Shown here piece after piece: positions 1-6,592 of a stretch of DNA of 6,939 bases. The translations under genes and the position numbers were made by a program. The first letter of the stretch is position 1, and the number at the start of each line of letters is the position of its first letter. The stretch lies in the NCBI GenBank assembly GCA_003457075.1, contig DMIY01000159.1:1-6939 (forward strand). Direction: 5' to 3'. The notes under the pieces were generated by a model. It was not told the DNA's origin. It was given only the letters and a program-made list of their open reading frames with translations, and did no database searches. This DNA comes from Desulfotomaculum sp. Its GTDB lineage: Bacteria; Bacillota; Desulfotomaculia; Desulfotomaculales; Nap2-2B.

Positions 1-123
1 GAGCCGGACATAGCTGTAGCAATCCGGAAGCTGCTGGGCGCCCTGGAATACAGGACCTGGAAATTAGAGATACACCGCCGGGTTGCTGAGGATCTGGGAA
101 CCGCTTTATGCCAGAATTGGTAA
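1..123 (+). CDS. 3' end of an unidentified upstream gene (partial)
   Basis: The first frame is open from the window edge to a TAA at 121-123 and encodes the last 40 residues of a protein (starts EPDIAVAIRKLLGAL, ends TALCQNW). The other two forward frames hit stops at 11-13 and 87-89, so this is the only candidate for a gene running in from the left. The tail is predicted helical and charged, without a recognisable motif. It ends 29 bp before the acsB start, a spacing that fits an operon. In Moorella and Carboxydothermus the gene before acsB encodes the CO dehydrogenase subunit (acsA/cooS), so that is the contextual guess, but I do not recognise a CODH C-terminus here. It could equally be another pathway or accessory protein. 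Confidence 0.5.
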   Translation, partial: EPDIAVAIRKLLGALEYRTWKLEIHRRVAEDLGTALCQNW

Positions 124-139
124 AAACCGTGAGTGAAAA

Positions 140-145
140 GGAGAG
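140..145 (+). promoter_or_regulatory. Ribosome binding site of acsB
   Basis: GGAGAG lies 7-9 bases before the ATG at 153 within an A-rich stretch. It decides the start: an in-frame ATG at 108 and a GTG at 129 lie upstream, but the first overlaps the end of the preceding gene and neither matches the family N-terminus as well. Confidence 0.8.
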
Positions 146-152
146 AATAAAA

Positions 153-2351
153 ATGGCCGGGGCCATTAATTTTGACCGGATATTTGAAGACGCCATTGAG
201 CCGGGCAAGGAGCCCAAAAGGCTGTTTAAAGAAGCTTACGAAGGTGCGGTAACGGCCGTCAGTTATGCGGAAATATTACTAAACCAGGCTATCCGCAGGT
301 ATGGCAAGGATCATCCGGTGGCTTATCCCGATACAGCTTATTTTTTACCTGTTATCCGCTGCTTAAGTGGTGAGGAGATCAAGACTTTGGGTGATTGCCT
401 GACTCCCCTTAACCGCCAGCGAATGCTTATGCGGGAGGAGAAGACGTTTGCCAATGCCAGGCAGTGGGGAGAAGCTGCCTGGTATGCAGCCGATATTATT
501 GAAGCGGTAAGATACCTAAGGCATACGCCGGAAAACCCGCTGCATGTCCCGCCGTGGACAGGCTTTATAGGTGACCCTGTGGTACGCTCGTACGGAACCA
601 AGATGGTGGACTGGACCATTCCGGGCGAGGCCGTAATCCTGGGCCGGGCGAAGAACAGCAAGGCAATCGCCAGGGTTGTAAACAAGTTGATGGAAATGGG
701 CTTTATGCTTTTCCTTTGCGACGAGGTTTGTGAACAGTTGCTGGAGGAAGGCGTTAAGCTGGGAGCAGAGTTTATTGCTTATCCGGTGGGTAACTTTACC
801 CAGGTGGCGCACGCGGCGAATTACGCCCTGCGGGCGGGTATGATGTTCGGTGGAATTCCGGCCGGCTTAAGAGATGCCCAGCGCGATTACCAGCGCAGGC
901 GGATTCAGGCCTTTGTTCTCTACCTGGGCGAGCACGATATGGTCAAGACGGCCGCTGCCATGGGAGCTATAAACGTAGGCTTCCCGGTCATTACGGATCA
1001 GCCCCTGCCGGAGGATAAACAGATCAAAGACTGGTTTGTTTCCGAGCCGGATTATGATAAAATAGTACAAACCTGCCTGGAAGTGCGGGGAATTAAAATC
1101 ACCACCGTTGATATTGATGCGCCGATCACCATTGGTCCGGCCTTTGAAGGTGAGAGCGTCCGCAAGAAAGATATGTACGTGGAGTTCGGCGGTACCCGTA
1201 CAACGGGCTTTGAGCTGGTAAGGACGGTTGGCGCCGACGAGTGTGAAGATGGTAAAGTGGAAGTTGCCGGATCCGATGTGGATACCGTGGAACCGGGCGG
1301 GGCCATGCCGATCGGTATTGTGGTGAATGTGTACGGCCGCAAGATGCAGGAAGACTTCGAACCTGTGCTGGAGCGCCGCATCCATTATTTCTGCAACTAT
1401 GGTGAAGGATTATGGCACGTGGCGCAGCGGGACATCATGTGGGTGCGCATCAGTAAAGATGCTTTTGCTAAAGGGTTCCGTTTAAAGCACATCGGCAATA
1501 TTCTGTCTGCTAAGTTCAAGGCTGAGTTCCCCGCGATTGTAGACCGGGTGCAGGTGACCATTTATACTGACGAGCAAAAAGTACAGGAATTAAAAGAGAT
1601 GGCCCGCGGCTATTATAAAAAACGGGATGATCGCTTAAAGCAGCTGCGGGACGAAACGGTGAATACCTTCTATTCCTGCCTGCTTTGTCAGTCCTTTGCG
1701 CCCACGCACGTTTGCGTCATTGCACCCGAACGGGTGGGCCTGTGCGGGGCGGTCAGTTGGCTGGATGCCAAGGCGGCCTTCGAAATTAACCCGCACGGTG
1801 TTAATCAGCCTATCCTCAAGGAAGGGGTGATTGACGAGGTTAAAGGACAGTGGGAATCCTTTAATGATTTTATATATAAAAATTCCCAGCGCAGCATTAC
1901 TAATGTTAACTTTTACACCATCATGGAGTACCCGATGACCTCCTGCGGCTGTTTTGAGTGTATTTTAAGCATAGTACCGGAGTGCAACGGCTTCATGGTG
2001 GTAAACCGGGAACACAGAGGTATGACTCCCTCCGGCATGAGCTTTTCTACCATGGCCGGCATGATTGGCGGCGGGGCGCAGATGCCCGGTTTTATGGGTA
2101 TCGGTAAGTCTTATTTGGGTTCCCGCAAGTTTGTTCCGGCTGATGGTGGCCTGGCCCGTCTGGTGTGGATGCCCAAGGCATTAAAAGAGCAGTTGCGATC
2201 CGCACTGGAAGAAGCTGCCGAAGACGCCGGTTTAGGGAAGAATTTCGTCGACAAGATTGCCGATGAAACAGTCAGCGCCAGCGGGGAGGAAATCCTGCCT
2301 TTCCTGGAAGAAAAGGGACACCCGGCACTGGTCATGGAACCACTTATTTAA
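153..2351 (+). CDS. acsB: Acetyl-CoA synthase (CODH/ACS complex, ACS subunit)
   Basis: Catalyses the last step of the Wood-Ljungdahl pathway: a methyl group from the corrinoid protein, CO from CO dehydrogenase and CoA are joined to acetyl-CoA. Cytoplasmic. The 732-residue product is close to the 729 residues of Moorella AcsB and is collinear with it as I recall that sequence, offset by +3. The three family domains are all present: about 1-315 (CODH-contacting, with the CO channel), 316-500, and 501-732 (A-cluster). The A-cluster ligands are visible: Cys509, Cys512, Cys521 and Cys531 for the [4Fe-4S] cubane, and the Cys598-Gly599-Cys600 motif for the distal nickel, with Cys512 the expected bridge to the proximal nickel. 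Phe515, matching Moorella Phe512 near the active site, and Trp421 in the CoA-binding region (EGLWH) are kept. Cys603 follows the CGC motif where Moorella has Ala. The full N-terminal domain implies assembly with a bacterial-type CODH. The start at 153 was chosen from the ribosome binding site and the MAGAINFDRIFEDAI N-terminus, which aligns with Moorella MTDFDKIFEGAI. Confidence 0.98.
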   Translation: MAGAINFDRIFEDAIEPGKEPKRLFKEAYEGAVTAVSYAEILLNQAIRRYGKDHPVAYPDTAYFLPVIRCLSGEEIKTLGDCLTPLNRQRMLMREEKTFANARQWGEAAWYAADIIEAVRYLRHTPENPLHVPPWTGFIGDPVVRSYGTKMVDWTIPGEAVILGRAKNSKAIARVVNKLMEMGFMLFLCDEVCEQLLEEGVKLGAEFIAYPVGNFTQVAHAANYALRAGMMFGGIPAGLRDAQRDYQRRRIQAFVLYLGEHDMVKTAAAMGAINVGFPVITDQPLPEDKQIKDWFVSEPDYDKIVQTCLEVRGIKITTVDIDAPITIGPAFEGESVRKKDMYVEFGGTRTTGFELVRTVGADECEDGKVEVAGSDVDTVEPGGAMPIGIVVNVYGRKMQEDFEPVLERRIHYFCNYGEGLWHVAQRDIMWVRISKDAFAKGFRLKHIGNILSAKFKAEFPAIVDRVQVTIYTDEQKVQELKEMARGYYKKRDDRLKQLRDETVNTFYSCLLCQSFAPTHVCVIAPERVGLCGAVSWLDAKAAFEINPHGVNQPILKEGVIDEVKGQWESFNDFIYKNSQRSITNVNFYTIMEYPMTSCGCFECILSIVPECNGFMVVNREHRGMTPSGMSFSTMAGMIGGGAQMPGFMGIGKSYLGSRKFVPADGGLARLVWMPKALKEQLRSALEEAAEDAGLGKNFVDKIADETVSASGEEILPFLEEKGHPALVMEPLI

Positions 2352-2378
2352 GCCTGGCTTGTTAAAAAGCAGGTGTAG

Positions 2379-2426
2379 TACGCGAAAGGGACACCTGTCT
2401 AAACGAACAGGTGTCCCTTTCGCGTA
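2379..2426. repeat. Perfect 20-bp inverted repeat with 8-base loop in the acsB-acsC gap
   Basis: The arms 2379-2398 and 2407-2426 are exact reverse complements. The core is AAAGGGACACCTGT, and the loop at 2399-2406 reads CTAAACGA. As RNA this is a very stable hairpin starting 27 bases after the acsB stop. The sequence after it (TATGCTTGCTTT) is T-rich but interrupted by G and C, so it is not a clean intrinsic terminator. Possible roles are a stabilising or processing hairpin at the acsB mRNA end, a partial terminator lowering expression of downstream genes, or a copy of a dispersed palindromic repeat. The GGGACA...TGTCCC pattern resembles short palindromes I recall as abundant in Peptococcaceae genomes. 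Structure is certain; function is not. Confidence 0.9.
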
Positions 2427-2475
2427 TGCTTGCTTTGAGAACGCCAAGCAAAGATTTATTTTTAGGGAGAAAAAA

Positions 2476-2480
2476 GGAGA
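2476..2480 (+). promoter_or_regulatory. Closely spaced ribosome binding site of acsC
   Basis: AAAAAGGAGA ends at 2480, leaving only two bases between the GGAG core (2476-2479) and the ATG at 2482, shorter than the usual 5-9. A second purine run, GGGAG at 2465-2469, lies 12 bases before the ATG and could be the working site instead. Confidence 0.55.
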
Positions 2481-2481
2481 T

Positions 2482-3813
2482 ATGGCATTAACGGGTTTGG
2501 AAGTTTTTAAGCAATTGCCCAAAACAAACTGCAAAAAATGTGGTCATCCCACCTGTCTGGCCTTTGCCATGACTTTGGCCAGCGGTAAGGCCAACCTGGA
2601 TCAATGTCCGGATATAAGCGCAGCAGCGAGGGAGTTCCTTGATTCTGCTTCAGCGCCACCGGTTACCCTGGTAAAAATCGGGACTGGTGAACGGGAGGTG
2701 CAACTGGGCAATGAAACGGTTCTTTTTCGTCATGACAGGCGTTTTGAACACCCCACTGGTATTGCCATCCTGGTCTCCGGCACGCAGGACGACATTGCTG
2801 CCAAAGTTGAGCAGGTTGACAGGCTGGTATTTGACCGGGTGGGCCAGATTCACAACATAAACCTGGTAGCTGTGAAAAATTCTTCCGGCGATGGCGGAAA
2901 GTTTGCTGAGGCGGTAAAGACTGCTTCAGAGAAGACAGACTTTCCGTTAATTTTGATCAATGAAGACCCGTCGGCGATAGAAAAGGCGCTGATCGTTGAG
3001 GGCGCTAAAAAACCGCTTGTTTGCGGGGCCAATGCTGCTAATTACGAGGCCATGACGGCTGTGACCAAAAAATTTGATGTGCCCATGGTGGTTAAGGGCG
3101 CTGATCTTAATGAACTGGCCGGGTTAGTCGAAAAAGTAGTCGCCCTGGGACACAAGCAACTGGTTCTTGATTCCGGCGCCAGGGAGGTAAACAGGGTACT
3201 GGCCGACCAGACACAGATCCGCCGTCAGGCTTTGAAGCGCTTCCGGCCGTTTGGCTATCCTACCATTGCTTTTGCAGACAATGAAGACCCGGTACAGGCA
3301 GTATTGGAAGCAGGAGTTTACATTGCCAAATATGCCGGCATTGTAGTCTTATCAAGCGCCGATCCGGCAGATATTTTACCCTTAATTACCCTGCGTCTGA
3401 ACATTTATACAGATCCCCAGAAACCCATTGCTATGGAGTCCAGGATATACGAAATCGGTACGCCGGGTTCTGATGCTCCTGTCTTTGTAACCACCAATTT
3501 CTCGCTGACTTATTTCTGCGTGGCAGGGGATGTAGAAGCGGCGCGGGTGCCTGCTTATATTCTGCCCGTAGATACCGGCGGCATTTCCGTGCTTACCGGC
3601 TGGGCGGCAGGAAAGTTTACGCCCGAGAAGATCACGGAGATGCTCCAGGGTTCTGGTATAGCAGACAGGGTTTCACACCGTAAGGTAATTATTCCCGGCG
3701 GGGTGGCAGTATTAAGCGGCAAGCTGCAGGAATTATCCGGTTGGGAAGTGCTGGTGGGGCCGCGCGAATCTTCCGGTATACCGGCGTTTATCAAGCAGCG
3801 CTGGATTGCCTAA
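2482..3813 (+). CDS. acsC: Corrinoid iron-sulfur protein, large (gamma) subunit
   Basis: With AcsD it forms the CFeSP heterodimer, which takes the methyl group from methyl-tetrahydrofolate (via methyltransferase AcsE) onto cobalamin and delivers it to the A-cluster of AcsB. The 443-residue product is near the 446 of Moorella AcsC. The N-terminal domain has the [4Fe-4S] motif: Cys17, Cys20, Cys25 and Cys42 (NCKKCGHPTC, then C17 residues on). This cluster reduces Co(II) to Co(I). A TIM-barrel domain follows, roughly residues 60-320, with the conserved GHKQLVLDSGARE segment. The C-terminal cobalamin-binding domain (about 325-443) contains VTTNFSLTYF at 336-345 and ends in the conserved GWEVLVGPRESSGIPAF. 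The start at 2482 gives the family N-terminus (MALTGLEVFKQLP; Moorella MPLTGLEIYKQLP). The frame is open much further upstream, through the palindrome and into acsB, but that stretch is unrelated to the family and is not taken as coding. Confidence 0.97.
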   Translation: MALTGLEVFKQLPKTNCKKCGHPTCLAFAMTLASGKANLDQCPDISAAAREFLDSASAPPVTLVKIGTGEREVQLGNETVLFRHDRRFEHPTGIAILVSGTQDDIAAKVEQVDRLVFDRVGQIHNINLVAVKNSSGDGGKFAEAVKTASEKTDFPLILINEDPSAIEKALIVEGAKKPLVCGANAANYEAMTAVTKKFDVPMVVKGADLNELAGLVEKVVALGHKQLVLDSGAREVNRVLADQTQIRRQALKRFRPFGYPTIAFADNEDPVQAVLEAGVYIAKYAGIVVLSSADPADILPLITLRLNIYTDPQKPIAMESRIYEIGTPGSDAPVFVTTNFSLTYFCVAGDVEAARVPAYILPVDTGGISVLTGWAAGKFTPEKITEMLQGSGIADRVSHRKVIIPGGVAVLSGKLQELSGWEVLVGPRESSGIPAFIKQRWIA

Positions 3814-3826
3814 AGAACTGTTTTTT

Positions 3827-3832
3827 AAGGAG
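3827..3832 (+). promoter_or_regulatory. Ribosome binding site of acsV
   Basis: AAGGAG, 11 bases before the ATG at 3844, in the 30-bp gap after acsC. It supports that start and translation from a shared transcript. Confidence 0.7.
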
Positions 3833-3843
3833 ACATATAAAAC

Positions 3844-5778
3844 ATGCCGGACTTCACTATAAAATTTGCTTCCGATAACAAGACGGCAGTTATTCCGGAA
3901 GGGGAAAATCTTCTGCACGCAATTGCAGCGGCGGATATTCCATTGGAAGCTTCCTGTGGCGGGAAGGGCGCCTGCAGCAGTTGCAAGGCGCTGTTGAAGG
4001 AAGGAAAGGTAAAATTAATGGCGACCGGTAAGCTGACGGAAGAAGAATTGGCGGCCGGATATATCCTGGCCTGCCAGAGCATCCCGGAAAGCGACCTGGT
4101 AATAGAAATCCCTGAAGAGTCCCGGTTAAGCGAACACCAGATGGTTTTAGACGATCCCGGTGAGCGTTTTGCTGACGGAGAAACACCTGCTGATGGCTTT
4201 CTGGCGGAAGGAAACGGGCTGTGTGCCCAGGGTTCTTGCGAACCCTTGTACAGAAGGATAAAGCTTAAGATTCCAGAACCCACACTTGATGATCCGGAAG
4301 ACGACCTGGGAAGGCTTTCGCGGACCTTGCATAAGGAATTCGGGATCGAGCACCTGCGGCTTAACCTGGATACCATGCGTTCCCTGCCGCACGTTTTAAG
4401 AAAGGCCGGCTGGGAGGTAAGCGTTCATCTAACCGAGGCCGCCGGATACAAGGCAACCGGTATTGAAGAAATAGAATCCGTCCGGGAGGACAAGAAGTAC
4501 TATGGCCTGGCCATTGATATAGGTACAACTACGGTGGTAGTCCACCTGGTTGACCTGGAAACGGGTATTTCTGCAGGAGTGAAGGGAACTTATAACAGGC
4601 AGGCGATTTTTGGTGATGACGTAATCTCCCGGATTATCTACGCCGGTGAACATCAGGACGGCCTGCAGGAATTACAAAGAACTGTCATGGCGACGATAAA
4701 TGAGTTGATTGATGATCTGCTGAAATCACACCGGATCAGTCATGCTGATGTAAGGGCTGCCGTTTGTGCGGGCAACACTACGATGATTCACTTGTTCCTG
4801 GGTCTGGAGCCGGCATATATCCGCCTGGAACCGTATGTGCCGGTGGCAAACAATATACCGGCAGTGCGGGCGCACCGGCTGGGTTTAAAGATTTACCCGC
4901 GGGCCTGGGTACAATGTGTTCCCGGCGTCGCCAGTTATGTTGGCGGGGACATTACGGCGGGGGTGCTGGTTACAGGTATGGCAGAGGGAGAGAAAACGAC
5001 CCTTTTCATTGATGTGGGCACCAATGGAGAAATGGTTCTGGGAAATAAAGAATGGTTGATCGCCTGTTCCTGTTCGGCCGGGCCGGCCTTTGAAGGAAGC
5101 GGTATCCGGTGCGGTATGCGGGCCATGAAGGGAGCGATTGAATTTGTTAATGTTGCTGCCGGAGGGGCAAAAGTGGAGTACCGTACCATAGGTAATGTAC
5201 CGCCGGCGGGTATTTGCGGATCTGGTCTGATTGATTGCCTGGCGTCTTTAAATAAAGCCGGCGTTATTGACCGGGCCGGTAATTTTGTTTCCGGTTTGAA
5301 CACCCGCCGGTTGCGGGAAGGGGTTGACGGAACAGAGTATGTACTGTCTTGGGCGGCAAGATCAGGACATGGGGAGGACATTACCATTTCAGAACCGGAA
5401 ATCAAGAATTTGGTTCGTTCCAAAGCAGCGGTATTTGCCGGCATCCGGTCGATGTTGACAATGGTTGGCTTGCCCATGGAAGCTATTGAGCGTGTATTCA
5501 TTGCCGGTGGTTTTGGACGGTATATAAACGTTCAGCAGGCAATTGCCATCGGTATGTTTCCGGATTTACCGGTAGAAAAGTATACTTATATTGGCAACAG
5601 TTCGGTAAAAGGAGCAAAGCTGGCGCTGCTTTCGCAGCCGGCCCGGGAAAAGGCGCAGGAATTAGCCGGACGCATTACGTATTTAGAGCTTTCTGTGGGC
5701 AATACTTTTTATGAAGAGTTTGTATCGGCTCTTTTCCTGCCGCATACTGATTTAAGTTTATTTCCATCATTATTTTAA
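3844..5778 (+). CDS. acsV: Reductive activator of the corrinoid iron-sulfur protein (RACo), ferredoxin-ASKHA ATPase
   Basis: Restores CFeSP that has slipped to inactive Co(II): RACo binds it and uses ATP to drive uphill electron transfer to give Co(I). Cytoplasmic. The product has 644 residues, similar to characterised RACo proteins (about 630). The N-terminus is a plant-type [2Fe-2S] ferredoxin domain (about 1-95) with ligands Cys38, Cys44, Cys47 and Cys77. A linker and middle domain (about 95-215) follows, holding a further pair, Cys127 and Cys132, of unknown role. The C-terminal ASKHA-fold ATPase starts with the phosphate-1 motif AIDIGTTT (223-230) and has the phosphate-2 motif DVGTNGE (390-396), SAGPAFEG (411-418) and an adenosine-type motif FIAGGFGRYI (552-561). 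The tail FVSALFLPHTDLSLFP is typical of the family. It sits between the genes for the two CFeSP subunits, its substrate. Related activators serve methyltransferase corrinoid proteins, but the acs context makes CFeSP the target. Confidence 0.95.
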   Translation: MPDFTIKFASDNKTAVIPEGENLLHAIAAADIPLEASCGGKGACSSCKALLKEGKVKLMATGKLTEEELAAGYILACQSIPESDLVIEIPEESRLSEHQMVLDDPGERFADGETPADGFLAEGNGLCAQGSCEPLYRRIKLKIPEPTLDDPEDDLGRLSRTLHKEFGIEHLRLNLDTMRSLPHVLRKAGWEVSVHLTEAAGYKATGIEEIESVREDKKYYGLAIDIGTTTVVVHLVDLETGISAGVKGTYNRQAIFGDDVISRIIYAGEHQDGLQELQRTVMATINELIDDLLKSHRISHADVRAAVCAGNTTMIHLFLGLEPAYIRLEPYVPVANNIPAVRAHRLGLKIYPRAWVQCVPGVASYVGGDITAGVLVTGMAEGEKTTLFIDVGTNGEMVLGNKEWLIACSCSAGPAFEGSGIRCGMRAMKGAIEFVNVAAGGAKVEYRTIGNVPPAGICGSGLIDCLASLNKAGVIDRAGNFVSGLNTRRLREGVDGTEYVLSWAARSGHGEDITISEPEIKNLVRSKAAVFAGIRSMLTMVGLPMEAIERVFIAGGFGRYINVQQAIAIGMFPDLPVEKYTYIGNSSVKGAKLALLSQPAREKAQELAGRITYLELSVGNTFYEEFVSALFLPHTDLSLFPSLF

Positions 5779-5783
5779 GGTTT

Positions 5784-5789
5784 GGGGGA
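5784..5789 (+). promoter_or_regulatory. Ribosome binding site of acsF
   Basis: GGGGGA, 10 bases before the ATG at 5800. An in-frame TTG at 5782 would add six residues, but it sits directly after AAGG with almost no spacing and overlaps this purine run, so the ATG is preferred. Confidence 0.55.
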
Positions 5790-5799
5790 AGCAGATAAA

Positions 5800-6558
5800 A
5801 TGGCCTTTACGATAGCAGTTGCAGGGAAGGGGGGGACGGGTAAAACCACGCTCGCGGCGCTGGTCATCAGACAATTGATCCGGGCTGAAAAAGGTCCTGT
5901 TTTGGTGGTGGATGCCGATGCCAATGCCAATCTTAACGAGGCTTTGGGCATCGAGGTAGAGGATACCATAGCTGAAATGATGGCCCGGATCAACAACAAC
6001 CTGGAACCGCTGCCTGCCGGCATGACCAAGGACCAGTACATGGCCTTTCGTATCCACCAGTTGCTGGCCGAAGGAGACGATTTTGATCTTTTAGTCATGG
6101 GAGGGCCTGAAGGTCAGGGATGTTATTGTTATGCGAACAATCTGCTGCGCGGCTTTATTCAGCAGTTGAGCGGTAATTATCCTTTTGTAGTAATGGACAA
6201 TGAAGCCGGAATGGAGCATTTGAGCAGGCGCACTACCCAGAATGTGGATATTCTGTTCGTTACCAGTGATTCCACCGCCAGGGGCATCCGTTCTGCCGGG
6301 AGGGTAAAGGAATTGGTAAAGGCTTTGAGCCTGGATATTAAAAGGATGTATCTGGTGGTCAGCAAAGCGGTAGATGATTCCGTAGAGGCGCTGAGGGAGG
6401 AAATCCAGCGCACGGGGTTGGAATTGACCGGTGTCATTCCTTTAAATGAACAGGTTTATGAGTTTGACCTGCTGAGCAAACCTCTGTGGGGTTTGCCTGA
6501 TGATTCGCCGGTAGTGGCAGCGGTTGCCGGAATCATGAAGAAGGTAGAAATTCTGTAA
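5800..6558 (+). CDS. acsF: CooC-type nickel-insertion ATPase of CODH/ACS
   Basis: A MinD/SIMIBI-class P-loop ATPase that helps load nickel into the CODH/ACS system. In Moorella the protein from this operon position has been linked to ATP-dependent activation of the ACS A-cluster, while other CooC paralogues serve CODH. The 252-residue product has the deviant Walker A motif GKGGTGKTT at 9-17, with the signature Lys10 and P-loop Lys15. The switch I region DADANANLNEALG (38-50) and the switch II/Walker B region VVMDNEAGMEHLSRR, with Asp133, follow. Cys108 and Cys110 in GQGCYCYANN form the CXC motif that binds metal (Zn or Ni) at the dimer interface in CooC. Cytoplasmic, expected to dimerise on ATP binding. 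It follows acsV by 21 bp. Whether it serves AcsB, CODH or both cannot be told from sequence. The symbol cooC is also used for this gene. Confidence 0.93.
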   Translation: MAFTIAVAGKGGTGKTTLAALVIRQLIRAEKGPVLVVDADANANLNEALGIEVEDTIAEMMARINNNLEPLPAGMTKDQYMAFRIHQLLAEGDDFDLLVMGGPEGQGCYCYANNLLRGFIQQLSGNYPFVVMDNEAGMEHLSRRTTQNVDILFVTSDSTARGIRSAGRVKELVKALSLDIKRMYLVVSKAVDDSVEALREEIQRTGLELTGVIPLNEQVYEFDLLSKPLWGLPDDSPVVAAVAGIMKKVEIL

Positions 6559-6580
6559 AGAAAATTGTTTTTTATAAAAA

Positions 6581-6584
6581 GGAG
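6581..6584 (+). promoter_or_regulatory. Ribosome binding site of acsD
   Basis: AAAAAGGAGAGG places GGAG 8 bases before a GTG at 6593. There is no ATG near the start of this frame, so this site decides the GTG as start codon. Confidence 0.75.
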
Positions 6585-6592
6585 AGGGAATT

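Noticed and set aside
108..152. Earlier acsB start at ATG 108 (or GTG 129)
   Set aside because: It overlaps the end of the preceding gene, and the ATG at 153 has a clear ribosome binding site and the expected family N-terminus.
867..1385. 172-codon open frame on the - strand within acsB
   Set aside because: It lies opposite a strongly supported gene, has no recognisable domain or ribosome binding site, and is typical of shadow frames in high-scoring coding sequence.
2379..2436. Classical rho-independent terminator
   Set aside because: The stem is strong, but the following bases are not a continuous T-tract and the downstream genes belong to the same pathway, so full termination is unlikely; it is listed as a repeat instead.
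2257..2481. In-frame N-terminal extension of acsC reaching back into acsB
   Set aside because: The frame is open, but the extra 75 residues run through the acsB 3' end and the palindrome, have no family counterpart, and a good family start exists at 2482.
3825..4376. 183-codon open frame on the - strand opposite acsV
   Set aside because: Low-complexity Ser/Pro-rich shadow of the acsV ferredoxin region, with no independent support.
4764..5012. 82-codon + strand open frame inside acsV
   Set aside because: It is an out-of-frame overlap with the conserved ATPase domain and lacks coding character.
4935..5501. 188-codon open frame on the - strand within acsV
   Set aside because: It is antisense to conserved ATPase motifs and has no recognisable family.
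5782..5799. Earlier acsF start at TTG 5782
   Set aside because: It has no properly spaced ribosome binding site; the MAFTIAVAGKGG start at 5800 matches the family.
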